Notes: generated from the sequence alone by a model not told the origin. A DNA stretch of 64,000 nt from Mesorhizobium sp. M1B.F.Ca.ET.045.04.1.1 (GCF_003952465.1 NZ_CP034448.1:5371001-5435000); one strand, 5' to 3'; positions 42,383-50,836 are shown, numbered from the stretch's first letter. A program made the numbers and translations.

Positions 42383-42533
42383 ATACCGCGAAAAGCCGAG
42401 GCCCACGCGGGGCGACGAGATCGAGAATCCCATCTCCTGTGACAAGGTTATTATATGGAGATTCTCATCTCAGAGTCGAGAAGGCATCGGCACTTTCCGT
42501 AACTTAACGAATCTAGAGAAGGATTTCTCGTAT

Positions 42534-43271
42534 ATGAAAATCGAGCCACAAATAAGCGCCAACAAATTAGTTGAATATTGTTTCGCGCGATCAACCCGAA
42601 GAACTGCGATTATCGAAGATATCATTAAACCAAAGAACTTCCTTCTCGACACGCGCTACAACGAGATAGAGCGCTCAATGATGTATTTCATTGAGTCTCA
42701 TGGGAAAGACGACACCCGACTGACGCAGCTCGACAAAGCTCTGTTGTCTCGTAAGCCTGCCACCTCTCATGATGAGCAAAGGCTGCTCACGGCGCATGAC
42801 GCAATAGAGCTTTGCCGTACCATGAGCTTGGCGAAGCTACCTGCGGCTGCAAAGATAGTCGGCATTCCAGATAATCAGCCGCGTTTCTCTCTTGGGGGCG
42901 TCGCGGTTGGCATTCGACCGACGAACTCATTCAAGTTGCCGCAGGTGGGAAAAAAGTCATCAGCTTTCGGTCTGATCAAGCCCTACATTTGCAAAACGCT
43001 GCCGTTAACTACGGAAACCTCCGCACTCCACGGTACCCTGCTGCATTGGTACGCGGAGGAGTCGTTCGTTGGTGCTGGCGAACCTCGCCCGGGGTTGTGC
43101 TTTGTCGTTGACGTTTTTGCGCAGAAAATCTTCACCGGACCTCGTAACTATAGCCAACGGCGAAAACTGCTGGCAGCTTCGTGCCTAGAGATTGCTGATA
43201 GGTGGCAATCCATAAGAGCCCGACTGATTGCGGACGAGGCGGGACGTCGCAAACAGCAGAAAGATAAGTAG
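42534..43271 (+). CDS. hypothetical protein in an AT-rich patch (245 aa)
   Basis: I do not recognise the family with confidence. The soluble 245-residue protein begins MKIEPQISANKLVEYCFARS and is rich in helices. It contains a hydrophobic strand GLCFVVDVFAQKIF and a basic tail GRRKQQKDK; there is no signal peptide, membrane helix, Walker motif or clear nuclease motif. Codons such as ATA, TTA, AAA and ATT are frequent, unlike the flanking genes, which suggests recent transfer. An AGGA site lies in the loop of a small hairpin GAGAA/TTCTC just before the ATG. Earlier in-frame starts exist (42330), but they run through non-coding-looking sequence. It stands alone between nrdJ and a VOC gene and could be an orphan defence or cargo gene, though nothing proves this. 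Confidence 0.7.
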   Translation: MKIEPQISANKLVEYCFARSTRRTAIIEDIIKPKNFLLDTRYNEIERSMMYFIESHGKDDTRLTQLDKALLSRKPATSHDEQRLLTAHDAIELCRTMSLAKLPAAAKIVGIPDNQPRFSLGGVAVGIRPTNSFKLPQVGKKSSAFGLIKPYICKTLPLTTETSALHGTLLHWYAEESFVGAGEPRPGLCFVVDVFAQKIFTGPRNYSQRRKLLAASCLEIADRWQSIRARLIADEAGRRKQQKDK

Positions 43272-43298
43272 ACCGAAGCCCTAAGAAACTGGCCGCTC

Positions 43299-43328
43299 CT
43301 CCCTTCTCCTGGTTAGGAGAAGGGAGGA
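43299..43328. repeat. perfect 12-bp inverted repeat (CTTCTCC type)
   Basis: CCTCCCTTCTCC (43299-43310) and GGAGAAGGGAGG (43317-43328) flank the loop TGGTTA. It lies just after the AT-rich gene and belongs to the same CTTCTCC family as the larger elements in this window. It can also act as a hairpin at the end of that gene's transcript. Confidence 0.65.
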
Positions 43329-43387
43329 TTCGACGTACAACACCTGCGGGCATGTCGACGGCCAATTACAAAGGTTTCGAAATAGCC

Positions 43388-43774
43388 ATGATCGACCACA
43401 TCACGATCGAAGTCAGCGACCTCGATAAGAGCAAGCTCTTCTACGAAAAAGCCTTTGCGCCTCTGGGCTATGGCCTCTCCTTCGGCAAGGACGGCATCTT
43501 CTGGGCCTTCGATGTCGGCACTGGCTGTCTGTTCGAGATCCAGAGCACGGGGGGGAAGCCGCCGCTCACCCATCTGCATGTCGCCTTCCGGGCAAAGAGC
43601 AAGGCGGAGGTCGAGGCGTTCTATCGCGCGGCGCTCGAGGCAGGTGCCAAGGACAATGGCGCGCCCGGTCCGCGTCCGGATTATGCTGAGCATTACTACG
43701 CCTGCTTCGTGCTCGATCCCGACGGCTACAACATCGAGGCGATGATCAACGAGCCTTCGGCTTCGTCATTCTAG
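43388..43774 (+). CDS. VOC (glyoxalase/bleomycin resistance) family protein
   Basis: A 128-residue vicinal-oxygen-chelate fold protein. The paired beta-alpha-beta-beta-beta modules are visible: MIDHITIEVSDLDKSKLFYEKAFAPLGY and THLHVAFRAKSKAEVEAFYRAALEAGAKDNG, ending YYACFVLDPDGYNIEAM. Metal ligands would be the histidine after MIDH, the histidine in THLHVAF and the glutamate in IEAM. The reaction is unknown (isomerase, dioxygenase or resistance protein). ATG 43388 fits the family's usual MIDHI start, although an in-frame ATG at 43352 adds 12 residues. No ribosome site is strong at either. Confidence 0.85.
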   Translation: MIDHITIEVSDLDKSKLFYEKAFAPLGYGLSFGKDGIFWAFDVGTGCLFEIQSTGGKPPLTHLHVAFRAKSKAEVEAFYRAALEAGAKDNGAPGPRPDYAEHYYACFVLDPDGYNIEAMINEPSASSF

Positions 43775-44080
43775 GGCGGAGCAAGGAGCGAAGCGACGCA
43801 GCGCAGACCCTAGAATCCATGCCATTGCATCAAGGCGTTGCAGCGGTTCAGAATTCTGCACCGTTGCGCGCTACGACAACGGTCACGGCATGGATCCTCG
43901 GGTCAAGCCCGAGGATGACGAAGGCGCGCTACGAGGCGCGAAGCCCAAGGGGCGGCGTTCCATCCAGCATGCCTCATCCGGCCGCTTCGCGGCCACCTTC
44001 TCCCACAAGGGGAGAAGGGAAGAAGCGTTCCTGCCGGTTCTCATGGAACTCGAGACCGAGAACGCAGTTCACTAGTGTGA
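43775..44080. repeat. cluster of palindromic intergenic repeats
   Basis: The gap holds at least three repeat types. CTAGGGCGGAGCAAGG...CCCTAGAAT occupies 43772-43817 and resembles an element at 60.55 kb. A GGCATGGATCCTCGGG hairpin block with CCTCGGG/CCCGAGG stem lies near 43891-43920. A CCTCATCCGGCCGCTTCGCG...CTTCTCCCACAAGGGGAGAAG unit fills 43971-44029. The reading frame open through the block (43819-44313) is a translation of repeats and is not a gene. Confidence 0.75.
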
Positions 44081-44134
44081 TTTCGCAATCGCAGGAACTT
44101 CAAATTCACCGCACCCGGGAGGAGCCGGAAGGGA

Positions 44135-44374
44135 ATGAACGCGGTGCCGCCGAAGGAAATGGACGTCGTCCTGCAACAACTGCCGCTGAGGATCGGCGCC
44201 TATGTGCCCGACGATCTGCTGGAGGATTGGTTCGCGCCGGGAACGGGCATGCGGCCCGTCAGCAAAGCAGCGCTTGCTGCCGCCGCCAGCTACGGACGAC
44301 GGTTCGAATGTGAATTCAAGTACTATCCCGAGAGGATGGAAGGCGTGTTCTGGAAATGGGTTCCGGCGATCTGA
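44135..44374 (+). CDS. small hypothetical protein (79 aa)
   Basis: A 79-residue protein beginning MNAVPPKEMDVVLQQLPLRIGAYVPDDLLEDWFAPG and ending RRFECEFKYYPERMEGVFWKWVPAI. It is soluble and moderately hydrophobic, with no known motif; I do not recognise it. A GGAGGAG...GGAAGGGA purine-rich region just before the ATG supports translation. Its last 59 bp overlap the end of a proline-rich gene on the opposite strand. Confidence 0.55.
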   Translation: MNAVPPKEMDVVLQQLPLRIGAYVPDDLLEDWFAPGTGMRPVSKAALAAAASYGRRFECEFKYYPERMEGVFWKWVPAI

Positions 44375-44624
44375 TTTGAACACGTCGGCGGAACTCCCCT
44401 GCCCTCGGGCTGGGAGATGTCGGCTCCTCCGGCGGGAACTCAGGTGGCGCGTCCGGCGGAATATCAGGGGGTCCCCTCCCCGGTCCCGGGATGGGATCGG
44501 GTGAAGGTGGAGGAACGCCCGGTGGTTCTCCGGGCGGGTTTTCCGGCGGAGTTGGAGGCCGCGCGGGCTCGGGATTGGGATCGCCCGGCATCGGTTCGGG
44601 ATTGTTCGGGTCTGGATTGTTCAT
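44316..44624 (-). CDS. proline-rich small protein (102 aa)
   Basis: The protein is almost entirely Pro, Glu, Asp and Gly for its first 70 residues (MNNPDPNNPEPMPGDPNPEP and PPGEPPGVPPPSP), then has a basic, arginine-containing tail. It should be disordered and cytoplasmic, as there is no signal peptide. The coding claim rests on a perfect AGGAGG ribosome site 6-7 nt before the ATG and on the coherent codon pattern. The C-terminal third overlaps the 79-residue gene on the other strand, and the true end may be earlier if the sequence has an indel. Function unknown. Confidence 0.6.
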   Translation of the reverse strand: MNNPDPNNPEPMPGDPNPEPARPPTPPENPPGEPPGVPPPSPDPIPGPGRGPPDIPPDAPPEFPPEEPTSPSPRAGEFRRRVQIRSPEPISRTRLPSSRDST

Positions 44625-44683
44625 TGCAGGCCTCCTGAGTCATGCGGCCAGCGTTGCCCAGCTGAAAAGATCACCTTTTGCAT

Positions 44684-45154
44684 TCAGGCGGCATGTTCGT
44701 AGGTGCCCACGAGTTCCGCCGCCTCGATCGCGTGGCGCCGGGCCTCCTTCCAGATTTCCTTGACGCCGGTCTGGCCGGGAATGCCGAGGCTCGGCACATC
44801 GAGAGCCGCCAGCCGGAAATGGTAATGGTGGACGCCATGCCCGGCGGGCGGAGCCGGGCCATCGTAGGAGGCGTTGCCGAAGTCGTTCTTCCCCTGATGG
44901 AGCGCTTCGGTTCCCGGTTTCCCGTCCTCCCCTTCGGCGAGTTGCTCGACGTCGGGCGAAATGTTGAACACCGCCCAGTGGCCGAACGTCCCGCGTGGTG
45001 CGTCGGGGTCGTCCACGACGAGAACCAGGCTCCTGGTCCCGTCAGGGATCCCGGACCATTTCAGAGGCGGAGAAACATTTTGGCCATCGCGGGTGAAACG
45101 TTCGGGGATGGGATCGCCGTCGGCGAAGGCCGGACTGGTGAGTGTTAATGGCAT
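44684..45154 (-). CDS. YbhB/YbcL family Raf-kinase-inhibitor-like (PEBP) protein
   Basis: A 156-residue phosphatidylethanolamine-binding-fold protein. Hallmarks are TSPAFADGDPIPERFTRDG at the N-terminus, LVLVVDDPDAPRGTFGHWAVFNI (the DPDxP and GxxxHW motifs), and YDGPAPPAGHGVHHYHFRLAALD (the GPxPPxGxHxY motif). Bacterial members are soluble proteins of uncertain role and have been linked to export or protease inhibition. I prefer ATG 45154 (MPLTLTSPAF), the family's usual start, over an upstream in-frame start that adds 21 atypical residues. Confidence 0.93.
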   Translation of the reverse strand: MPLTLTSPAFADGDPIPERFTRDGQNVSPPLKWSGIPDGTRSLVLVVDDPDAPRGTFGHWAVFNISPDVEQLAEGEDGKPGTEALHQGKNDFGNASYDGPAPPAGHGVHHYHFRLAALDVPSLGIPGQTGVKEIWKEARRHAIEAAELVGTYEHAA

Positions 45155-45359
45155 GTTGGTCCCTTCCGCTTTTGACGCCGCAAGACCGCAACCCGCAACC
45201 ACCAACGAATGCCGCACCGGATCGTTCCGCGGCGCCAGCGAGTTGCGGCGCGCATGGAATTGTTTTCGTCCTGTCGGATCTTAAGGAAGGACGGCCGGCT
45301 CAGCCGCCGGCGGTGAGATCGTGGCGTGGCGCATCGTGCCAGCCATGAGCGGACGCACC

Positions 45360-46496
45360 CTAATCCGCGTCGGCCACCATTTGCCCGCCGCCCAACCAGG
45401 CGCGCCATTGCCGCTCGTCGCCGTGGAAGACGTTGAGGTCGATGCGTCCCCTCACCCCATGCGACAGGCCGGAGCCGGAATACTGCCAGAACAGCCATCT
45501 GCGGCCCGGATAGACCTTTGAGGGATGCGCGGCCACCGCGCGCAGCCAGAACGGATAGTCGAGGAAGGCGCCGCGCAGGTTGTCGCGATAGAAGTCGGGG
45601 CTGGTGTAGATGATGGGCCGCTGGCCGTAATGGCGTTCCAGCTTGTCCATGAACACCTGCATCTTCTCCAGCACCTTTTCGCGCGAGGGCCGCCGCCTGC
45701 AGGAGGAGTCGCCGTTCCACTCGACATCGATTACCGGCGGCAGCGCGCCCTCGACCCGCGGCACGTTGCGGATGAACCAGTCGGCCTGCTCGCCGGCGGT
45801 GCGGCACCAGTAGAAGAAATGATAGGCGCCGCGCTTCAGCCCGGCGGCATCGGCGCCGCGCCAGTTCGCCCTGAACATCGGATCGAGATGGTCGCCGCCG
45901 TCGGTCGCCTTGATATAGGCGAAATTGGCGCCCTGGGCGCGCAGCTTTTCCCAGTTGATGTTGCCCTGCCAGCGCGAGACATCAACGCCGTGCACGGCAA
46001 GGTGCCGCGGCGAGGAGCGACCGAAATTGATCGGCTTGGCATCGCGGAAGGCATAGCGCGTGACCGGGCTCGCGAGCATGGCTGGCGCCGCGCGCGATAG
46101 CCGCTTCGGCGGCGACACGAGCGCCGCCTCCTGAACCGGCGGCTCGACGCTGCCTGGCAGATCGGGCGTGGGAAACGCCACCGTCTCTTCCTCGGCCAGC
46201 CCGAAAGGACGCGAATTTTCGTCGTCAAGACGCGAATTCTCGTCGTCAGGACGCGCGTTGTCCTCGGGCAACGGCGCAGGCGGCTCGAAGCGGGTGGCGC
46301 CCGACATCGACGCAGTCTCAACGGTTGTCTCGGTCTCAGCCGTCCTCACGGCCTTCGTCACCGGCGCGCTCGGCCTGACCACGGAGCTGGTCGTCTCATT
46401 GGACGGCATCTGCAAGGCATCGACGCCCGACGTGGACGAGCAGCCGGCAAGGCAAAGCGCTGCGAGCACGAAACTGACGACGCCAAAAATCCGCAT
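45360..46496 (-). CDS. GH25 family lysozyme-like lipoprotein
   Basis: A 378-residue lipoprotein. The signal peptide MRIFGVVSFVLAALCLAGC ends with a lipobox LAGC. A low-complexity linker of about 130 residues follows, with small repeats (RPDDENSRLDDENSRPFG). The catalytic GH25 muramidase domain starts at HGVDVSRWQGNINWEKLRAQG and contains FAYIKATDGG, KRGAYHFFYWC, PPVIDVEWNGD (the catalytic DxE) and RRWLFWQYSGSG. It should cleave the glycan between MurNAc and GlcNAc from an outer-membrane or periplasmic position. ATG 46496 is preferred over an in-frame start 7 codons upstream. It is a single gene. Confidence 0.92.
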   Translation of the reverse strand: MRIFGVVSFVLAALCLAGCSSTSGVDALQMPSNETTSSVVRPSAPVTKAVRTAETETTVETASMSGATRFEPPAPLPEDNARPDDENSRLDDENSRPFGLAEEETVAFPTPDLPGSVEPPVQEAALVSPPKRLSRAAPAMLASPVTRYAFRDAKPINFGRSSPRHLAVHGVDVSRWQGNINWEKLRAQGANFAYIKATDGGDHLDPMFRANWRGADAAGLKRGAYHFFYWCRTAGEQADWFIRNVPRVEGALPPVIDVEWNGDSSCRRRPSREKVLEKMQVFMDKLERHYGQRPIIYTSPDFYRDNLRGAFLDYPFWLRAVAAHPSKVYPGRRWLFWQYSGSGLSHGVRGRIDLNVFHGDERQWRAWLGGGQMVADAD

Positions 46497-46791
46497 CTTG
46501 ACCTGTACGCAAAACAAAACAGACCGAAGGCAGGAACGGCGCCGCCGGAAGCCCCTTTCCTAATGAGAAATTACCAACAAAGTTTGAATCAAAATTTACT
46601 TTTGGTCCGGGGAAGCGATTCGCGGCCGGCCGCGTCGCCGTGAATTCGAGAAAGCAACAGGCTGATCGGATGGGGCTGTGGGCCGCTACAACCTATGTCC
46701 TGAAAGTCGGGGTCTAACCCTGCCCCAATTCGTACCCATATAGGAGGCTCACTAGATGCGTTGAAACGCTCCGACCAAAGGATTGTCACCA

Positions 46792-47754
46792 ATGTCAAAA
46801 TCACGGGCGATCAAAGTTGCATCGATCTTCCTGATCCTGCTGATGGCGCTCGGAAGCGTCACCATCGGCCCGGCGGAGGCGCGCATGGGCGGCAGTTTCG
46901 GCAGCCGCGGCAGCAGGACTTTCCAAGCCCCGGCCCCGACCAGGACAGCGCCCTATACCGCGCCCGTGACGCGCTCGATGACGCCGAACACCACCCAGTC
47001 GATCCCGCCGTCGCAGTCGTTTCCAGGCCAGGCGCGCCCGGGATTCTGGAATGGGTTTGGCGGCGGCTTGGTCGGCGGGCTGGTCGGCGGACTGCTCTTC
47101 AATGGCCTGTTCGGCATGATGCTCGGCCATGGCTTCGGCGGCATCGGCGGCGGCTTCAGCTTCATCTTCCAGCTGCTGCTCATCGGCGGCCTCATCATGC
47201 TGGCGATGCGGTTTTTCAGCCGCGATAATGCCGCGCCGGCCAATATGAGAAGCTCCGGCTTTCCCTTCGGCCGGCAAGACTGGGGAGGCGCGCAGCACAG
47301 CCACCCATCCCGCACCACGGGTTTCGGCGCATCCGGCGCTGACGAAATCGGCATCACGGATGCCGATCGGGACGCGTTCGAAAATATCCTCGGCGACGTG
47401 CAGGCCGCATTCAGTCGCGAGGATCACCAGGGATTGCGAAGGCTGACGACGCCCGAGATGGCTTCCTACCTTTCGGAGGAGCTGGCGGACAACGCAACCC
47501 ATGGCCTCAAGAACGATGTGACAAATCTCGAGCTGCTGGAAGCCGATATTGCGGAGGCGTGGCGAGAGGGCTCGCGCGATTACGCCACCGCGGCAATGCG
47601 CTGGTCGGCCATCGATGTCATGCGCAACCGCCAGACCGGCGCCGTCGAAAAAGGCGACCCGAGAAATCCGATCGAAGCCACCGAGTTGTGGACCTTCACC
47701 CGCGAGGCCGGTGGGCCATGGCTGCTGTCCGCAATCCAGGACGCGTCCAGCTAA
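46792..47754 (+). CDS. Tim44-like domain protein
   Basis: A 320-residue protein with an N-terminal signal-like helix (SRAIKVASIFLILLMALGSVTIGPAEA), a Ser/Thr/Pro and glycine-rich linker (GGSFGSRGSRTFQAP), and a second hydrophobic stretch (GFGGIGGGFSFIFQLLLIGGLIMLAMRFF). A C-terminal Tim44-like/NTF2-fold domain (ITDADRDAFENILGDVQAAFSREDHQGLRRLTTPEM) follows. Bacterial Tim44-like proteins are membrane-associated and have been proposed as ancestors of mitochondrial Tim44. ATG 46792 has AAAGGA upstream. The 295-bp gap before it (46497-46791) shows no further feature. Confidence 0.88.
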   Translation: MSKSRAIKVASIFLILLMALGSVTIGPAEARMGGSFGSRGSRTFQAPAPTRTAPYTAPVTRSMTPNTTQSIPPSQSFPGQARPGFWNGFGGGLVGGLVGGLLFNGLFGMMLGHGFGGIGGGFSFIFQLLLIGGLIMLAMRFFSRDNAAPANMRSSGFPFGRQDWGGAQHSHPSRTTGFGASGADEIGITDADRDAFENILGDVQAAFSREDHQGLRRLTTPEMASYLSEELADNATHGLKNDVTNLELLEADIAEAWREGSRDYATAAMRWSAIDVMRNRQTGAVEKGDPRNPIEATELWTFTREAGGPWLLSAIQDASS

Positions 47755-47799
47755 ACGCAACCGCGGCGCTATCCGCGCCGCGGTAACCTGCGCTGGTGC

Positions 47800-48591
47800 C
47801 TACCGGCCTCGCCTGAACACCCCGATCATCGGCCCGAGATTCCAGAAATCGTCGTTGCGGCCGATGGCCGGCGCATAGAGGCTGGATATGGAACCGTCAA
47901 GGAACAGCGCGTTCGGGCAGCCGAGCTCGTCGCGGAACAGGCGCGCGAATTCGTGGAAGGTCACGACGTCGTTCGAGATGGCGAAAACGGCAACGCCGTC
48001 TGCGCGCACACCGACGCCGTCGCGGATTTTTCGCGACGGGCTGCCCGCCTGGAATTTCGGATGCAGCTTGCCGTCGATGACCAGCATCGGCCCGGACTGG
48101 GTCGCGTAATCCACCCGCGGCGAACGCTTCAAAAAGTCCTTCGTCGCGCGAACGCCAGCCTTGCCGTCGCCGAGATAAAAGATGCCGTTCGGCTGCATGG
48201 AAAAGTTGCCGCTGCCTGCCCCGGTCTTCGCCGATGTGATCTGTTGCCCGTGCTCGACATAGAGCCCGACCGGCGCAAGGTTGGGGTGATACATGCCCGC
48301 ATTCATGCCGAAGAGCATGGTGCGACCGGCGGCCTGTTCGGCGGTGCGAAGATTGTGCAGCGAGCGATAGAGATCGCCGTCCTTGTTCTTCAAGAACAAC
48401 TCGATCGAATAATGCTTCGGATCGGCCTCGCAGACCAGATAGGCCGCGCTTTCGAAGGTGTGGTCGCGGCATGGCGGCAGCGCCGCCAGCCACTGGCCTG
48501 CGCCTAAGCCGGCGCCGACAGCGGCCGGCAGCGCCGATTTCACCAGCGCAGCGAGCAAAGGCACCGATTGCAGAAGCGTCGCGAGATCCAT
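47800..48591 (-). CDS. phosphodiester glycosidase (NAGPA, DUF2233) family protein
   Basis: A 263-residue protein with a hydrophobic N-terminal segment (LATLLQSVPLLAALVKSALPAAVGAGLGAG) that may be an export signal. The NAGPA domain contains LFGMNAGMYHPNLAPVGLYVEHGQQ, NGIFYLGDGKAGV, TQSGPMLVIDGKLHP and LGCPNALFLDGSISSLYAP. Family members cleave phosphodiester-linked GlcNAc or act on exopolysaccharide; the bacterial substrate is unclear. ATG 48591 (MDLATLLQSV) is the natural start. The gene is followed leftward by nothing close, and uppP is 53 bp upstream on the same strand, so the two may be co-transcribed. Confidence 0.87.
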   Translation of the reverse strand: MDLATLLQSVPLLAALVKSALPAAVGAGLGAGQWLAALPPCRDHTFESAAYLVCEADPKHYSIELFLKNKDGDLYRSLHNLRTAEQAAGRTMLFGMNAGMYHPNLAPVGLYVEHGQQITSAKTGAGSGNFSMQPNGIFYLGDGKAGVRATKDFLKRSPRVDYATQSGPMLVIDGKLHPKFQAGSPSRKIRDGVGVRADGVAVFAISNDVVTFHEFARLFRDELGCPNALFLDGSISSLYAPAIGRNDDFWNLGPMIGVFRRGR

Positions 48592-48644
48592 CAGCGCACC
48601 CGAAGAATGTCCAGGTGCCGGTATAGCGGATTCTGTGAAGACCT

Positions 48645-49517
48645 CTAACTCAACCAGCCGAAAGCGACGCCGATCAAAAGCAAGATGCCGAGCAGTCCGC
48701 GGTAGATGACGAACGGCCAGGCGGAAAAGCGCTCGAGCACCCGCATCAACCCCCATATGGCGAAGAAGGCCGAGATCGAGGCGACGACAAGGCCGACGGC
48801 CAGGACCGACCAGCCATAGGCGCCGAGATGGATCTTATGCAGCTCCCAAAGCTCCTTCAGGCCGGCAAGCGCGATCGCCGGCAGGCCGAGCAGGAAGGAG
48901 AGCCGCGCCGCCTCCGGCCGGGCATAGCCAAGTCCAAGCGCCGCCGTCAGCGTCGACCCCGAGCGCGACACGCCGGGGATGAGGGCGCCGACCTGGGCGA
49001 CGCCGACCAGCGCGGCGTCGAGCACGGACACCTTTTCGAGGGTCAGCCTGTGACGGGCATAGATTTCGGAGAGCGCCAGCAGCACGGCCATGACGATGCA
49101 GGCCCAGCCGATCACGGCCAGCCCTCGCAGCGGCGAGTTGCATGCATTGAGAACACCGGAAAGCGCGAGGCCGGCGATGACGATCGGAACGGTCGCGAGC
49201 ACGATTCCGACCGCCAGGCGAAAATGGCGGTTGGCGAAATCGCGGCGTGCGAGCGCCGACAGCGAACCCGCCGCGACATCCCTGACATCGCTCCAGAAAT
49301 AGCTGACGACCGCCGCCAAGGCCGCAAGCTGCATGGCGGCGGAGAAGGCTGAGCCGGGATCCTGCCAGCCGAGCACGGCGGGCACGACGCGCATATGCGC
49401 CGTTGAAGAGATCGGCAGCAGTTCGGTTATGCCTTGCACGATGCCGAGAAACGCCACCTTGGCATAACCCAGGCCGACAAAGCCCGTATCCAGTCCCTGC
49501 GTGCAGACGTCGGTCAT
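48645..49517 (-). CDS. uppP: undecaprenyl-diphosphatase
   Basis: The 290-residue membrane enzyme dephosphorylates undecaprenyl pyrophosphate to recycle the cell-wall lipid carrier, and confers bacitracin resistance when overproduced. The two active-site motifs are visible: GIVQGITELLPISSTAH (ExxE-type helix, with T-A-H where T-G-H is usual) and GALIPGVSRSGSTLTAALGLG (GxSRSGST). About eight hydrophobic helices follow. ATG 49517 gives the normal length, and a longer in-frame start adds 30 non-family residues. It may share a transcript with the NAGPA-family gene downstream. Confidence 0.93.
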   Translation of the reverse strand: MTDVCTQGLDTGFVGLGYAKVAFLGIVQGITELLPISSTAHMRVVPAVLGWQDPGSAFSAAMQLAALAAVVSYFWSDVRDVAAGSLSALARRDFANRHFRLAVGIVLATVPIVIAGLALSGVLNACNSPLRGLAVIGWACIVMAVLLALSEIYARHRLTLEKVSVLDAALVGVAQVGALIPGVSRSGSTLTAALGLGYARPEAARLSFLLGLPAIALAGLKELWELHKIHLGAYGWSVLAVGLVVASISAFFAIWGLMRVLERFSAWPFVIYRGLLGILLLIGVAFGWLS

Positions 49518-49621
49518 CCCGGTCCTTTCCCCAGAACAAAGTGCATCGTCATTCGCAAAGCCCCTCAAGGACAGCCTTAACCGCGCGAAACCGGGAATCC
49601 AACTCACGGATTTGTAAGGTG

Positions 49622-49683
49622 CCGCTAATCTTGCTTGACAATGGGCGCCTCCATATTATCATCCGCTAATCTTACACTGTAAG
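49622..49683 (+). promoter_or_regulatory. promoter with flanking direct repeats before the GNAT gene
   Basis: TTGACA (49635-49640) and TATCAT (49657-49662) with a 16-bp spacer form a good promoter. The 11-mer CCGCTAATCTT occurs twice, at 49622-49632 just upstream of the -35 and at 49663-49673 just after the -10, 41 bp apart. TGTAAGGT also occurs at 49613-49620 and 49678-49685, and CTTAC/GTAAG forms a small palindrome at 49671-49683. The layout suggests a repressor bound on both sides of the promoter. Confidence 0.6.
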
Positions 49684-49703
49684 GTAGATCGGAGGAGACC
49701 ACC

Positions 49704-50609
49704 ATGTCGACCGCCGCCCTCTCGGAACTGCAGCCACCGCCGGAGCCGCACCTGCCGGAAATTGCGGTCGAGGATGTCTCGCGCGATCTGAGCCGCGCCA
49801 TCGAACGCGCCGAGGTCAATGCCTGGCTCGACCTCTATGACGCGGCGCCCGCGGATTTTGCCGCCCGGCACGGCCTGTCGATCGCCCGCGACGGCGACTT
49901 GGTCTGGACCACCTGCACGACGATCCCATTCATCCATTTCAACTGCGCGAAGAACATCGGCGTCGAGGCTCCGGCTTCGGAGGCTCAGCTCGATGCGCTG
50001 CTGGCGCATTATCGCGCGGCCGGCATCCTGCGGCCATGGTTCTACACCAGTCCGCATACCGAGCCGTCGCGGTTGAGATGCTGGCTGGAAGCGCGCGGGC
50101 TGCAGCATCAGAGCGGCTGGGAACGCATCTTCCGCGACGCGACGCCGCTGCCGGCCGAACCACTGTTCCCGTCAGACGATGTGTCCGTCGAAGAGGTCAC
50201 GTCCAAAACAGCTCCGGAATGGGCATCGTTCATCGACGGCAAATACAGGCTCCCCACCTCGCCCTGGCTCATGGCGCTGGTCGGCCGCAAGGGCTGGCGT
50301 CACTACATGCTGAAACGAGATGCGGCGGTGGTCGCGGTGCGCTCACTGTTCATCTCAGACGGCGCCGCCTGGAGCGGCATCGACGCGCCGGTGCCCGGCA
50401 TCATGGCGCCAAGCTTCGATCTCGACGCCATGCTTGGCGAAAGGCTGGTGCGCGACGGCATCGCCGCCGGCGCGAAACTGTTCGTCGCCGATATCGAGGC
50501 GCCGCACCCCGACCGCGACGGTCCGGCCTACCGCAACTACGCGCGGCTCGGTTTCAAGATTGCCTATTTCCGCGACCATTACAGCTATTTGCCGGCGCAT
50601 TCGAGCTAG
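49704..50609 (+). CDS. GNAT-fold N-acetyltransferase family protein
   Basis: A 301-residue protein with two GNAT-like halves. The C-terminal half shows KRDAAVVAVRSLFISDGAAWSGIDAPVPGIM and a terminal YRNYARLGFKIAYFRDHY, the usual G-F at the acetyl-CoA site end. No closely matching substrate-defined subfamily is recognised. A GGAGGAG site lies 6 nt before ATG 49704. The promoter upstream carries paired direct repeats, so expression is probably regulated. It ends 14 bp from a convergent 70-residue gene. Confidence 0.82.
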   Translation: MSTAALSELQPPPEPHLPEIAVEDVSRDLSRAIERAEVNAWLDLYDAAPADFAARHGLSIARDGDLVWTTCTTIPFIHFNCAKNIGVEAPASEAQLDALLAHYRAAGILRPWFYTSPHTEPSRLRCWLEARGLQHQSGWERIFRDATPLPAEPLFPSDDVSVEEVTSKTAPEWASFIDGKYRLPTSPWLMALVGRKGWRHYMLKRDAAVVAVRSLFISDGAAWSGIDAPVPGIMAPSFDLDAMLGERLVRDGIAAGAKLFVADIEAPHPDRDGPAYRNYARLGFKIAYFRDHYSYLPAHSS

Positions 50610-50623
50610 AGCCCTTCACTGCT

Positions 50624-50836
50624 CTAGCGGTACAGCCATTGCGCCAGGCAGTTTCTGGCCACGACATGCGCCGGCGGAACCATAGGTTGGTCGATCCGGG
50701 AATCGTCGGCGGCCCTGTTGCGCGCTTTTTCCAAGAGCATGCGGAGTTCCGCCGGGCGCACGCGGTCGCGTTCCATCACGAGTTGGATCATCGGGTCGTT
50801 CAAAAGCTCGTCCAGGGTGTTGATGCTCTCGCTCAT
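50624..50836 (-). CDS. small conserved-looking protein (70 aa)
   Basis: A 70-residue helical protein, MSESINTLDELLNDPMIQLV, with a central MERDRVRPAELRMLLEKARNRA segment and a C-terminal VVARNCLAQWLYR. It has no known domain that I can name. A GAGGAGG ribosome site sits just before the ATG, and the frame is clean with coding-like composition. It is convergent with the GNAT gene. Confidence 0.65.
   Translation of the reverse strand: MSESINTLDELLNDPMIQLVMERDRVRPAELRMLLEKARNRAADDSRIDQPMVPPAHVVARNCLAQWLYR

Noticed and set aside
43819..44313. 165-codon + strand open frame
   Set aside because: It is a translation of palindromic intergenic repeats, with no ribosome site.
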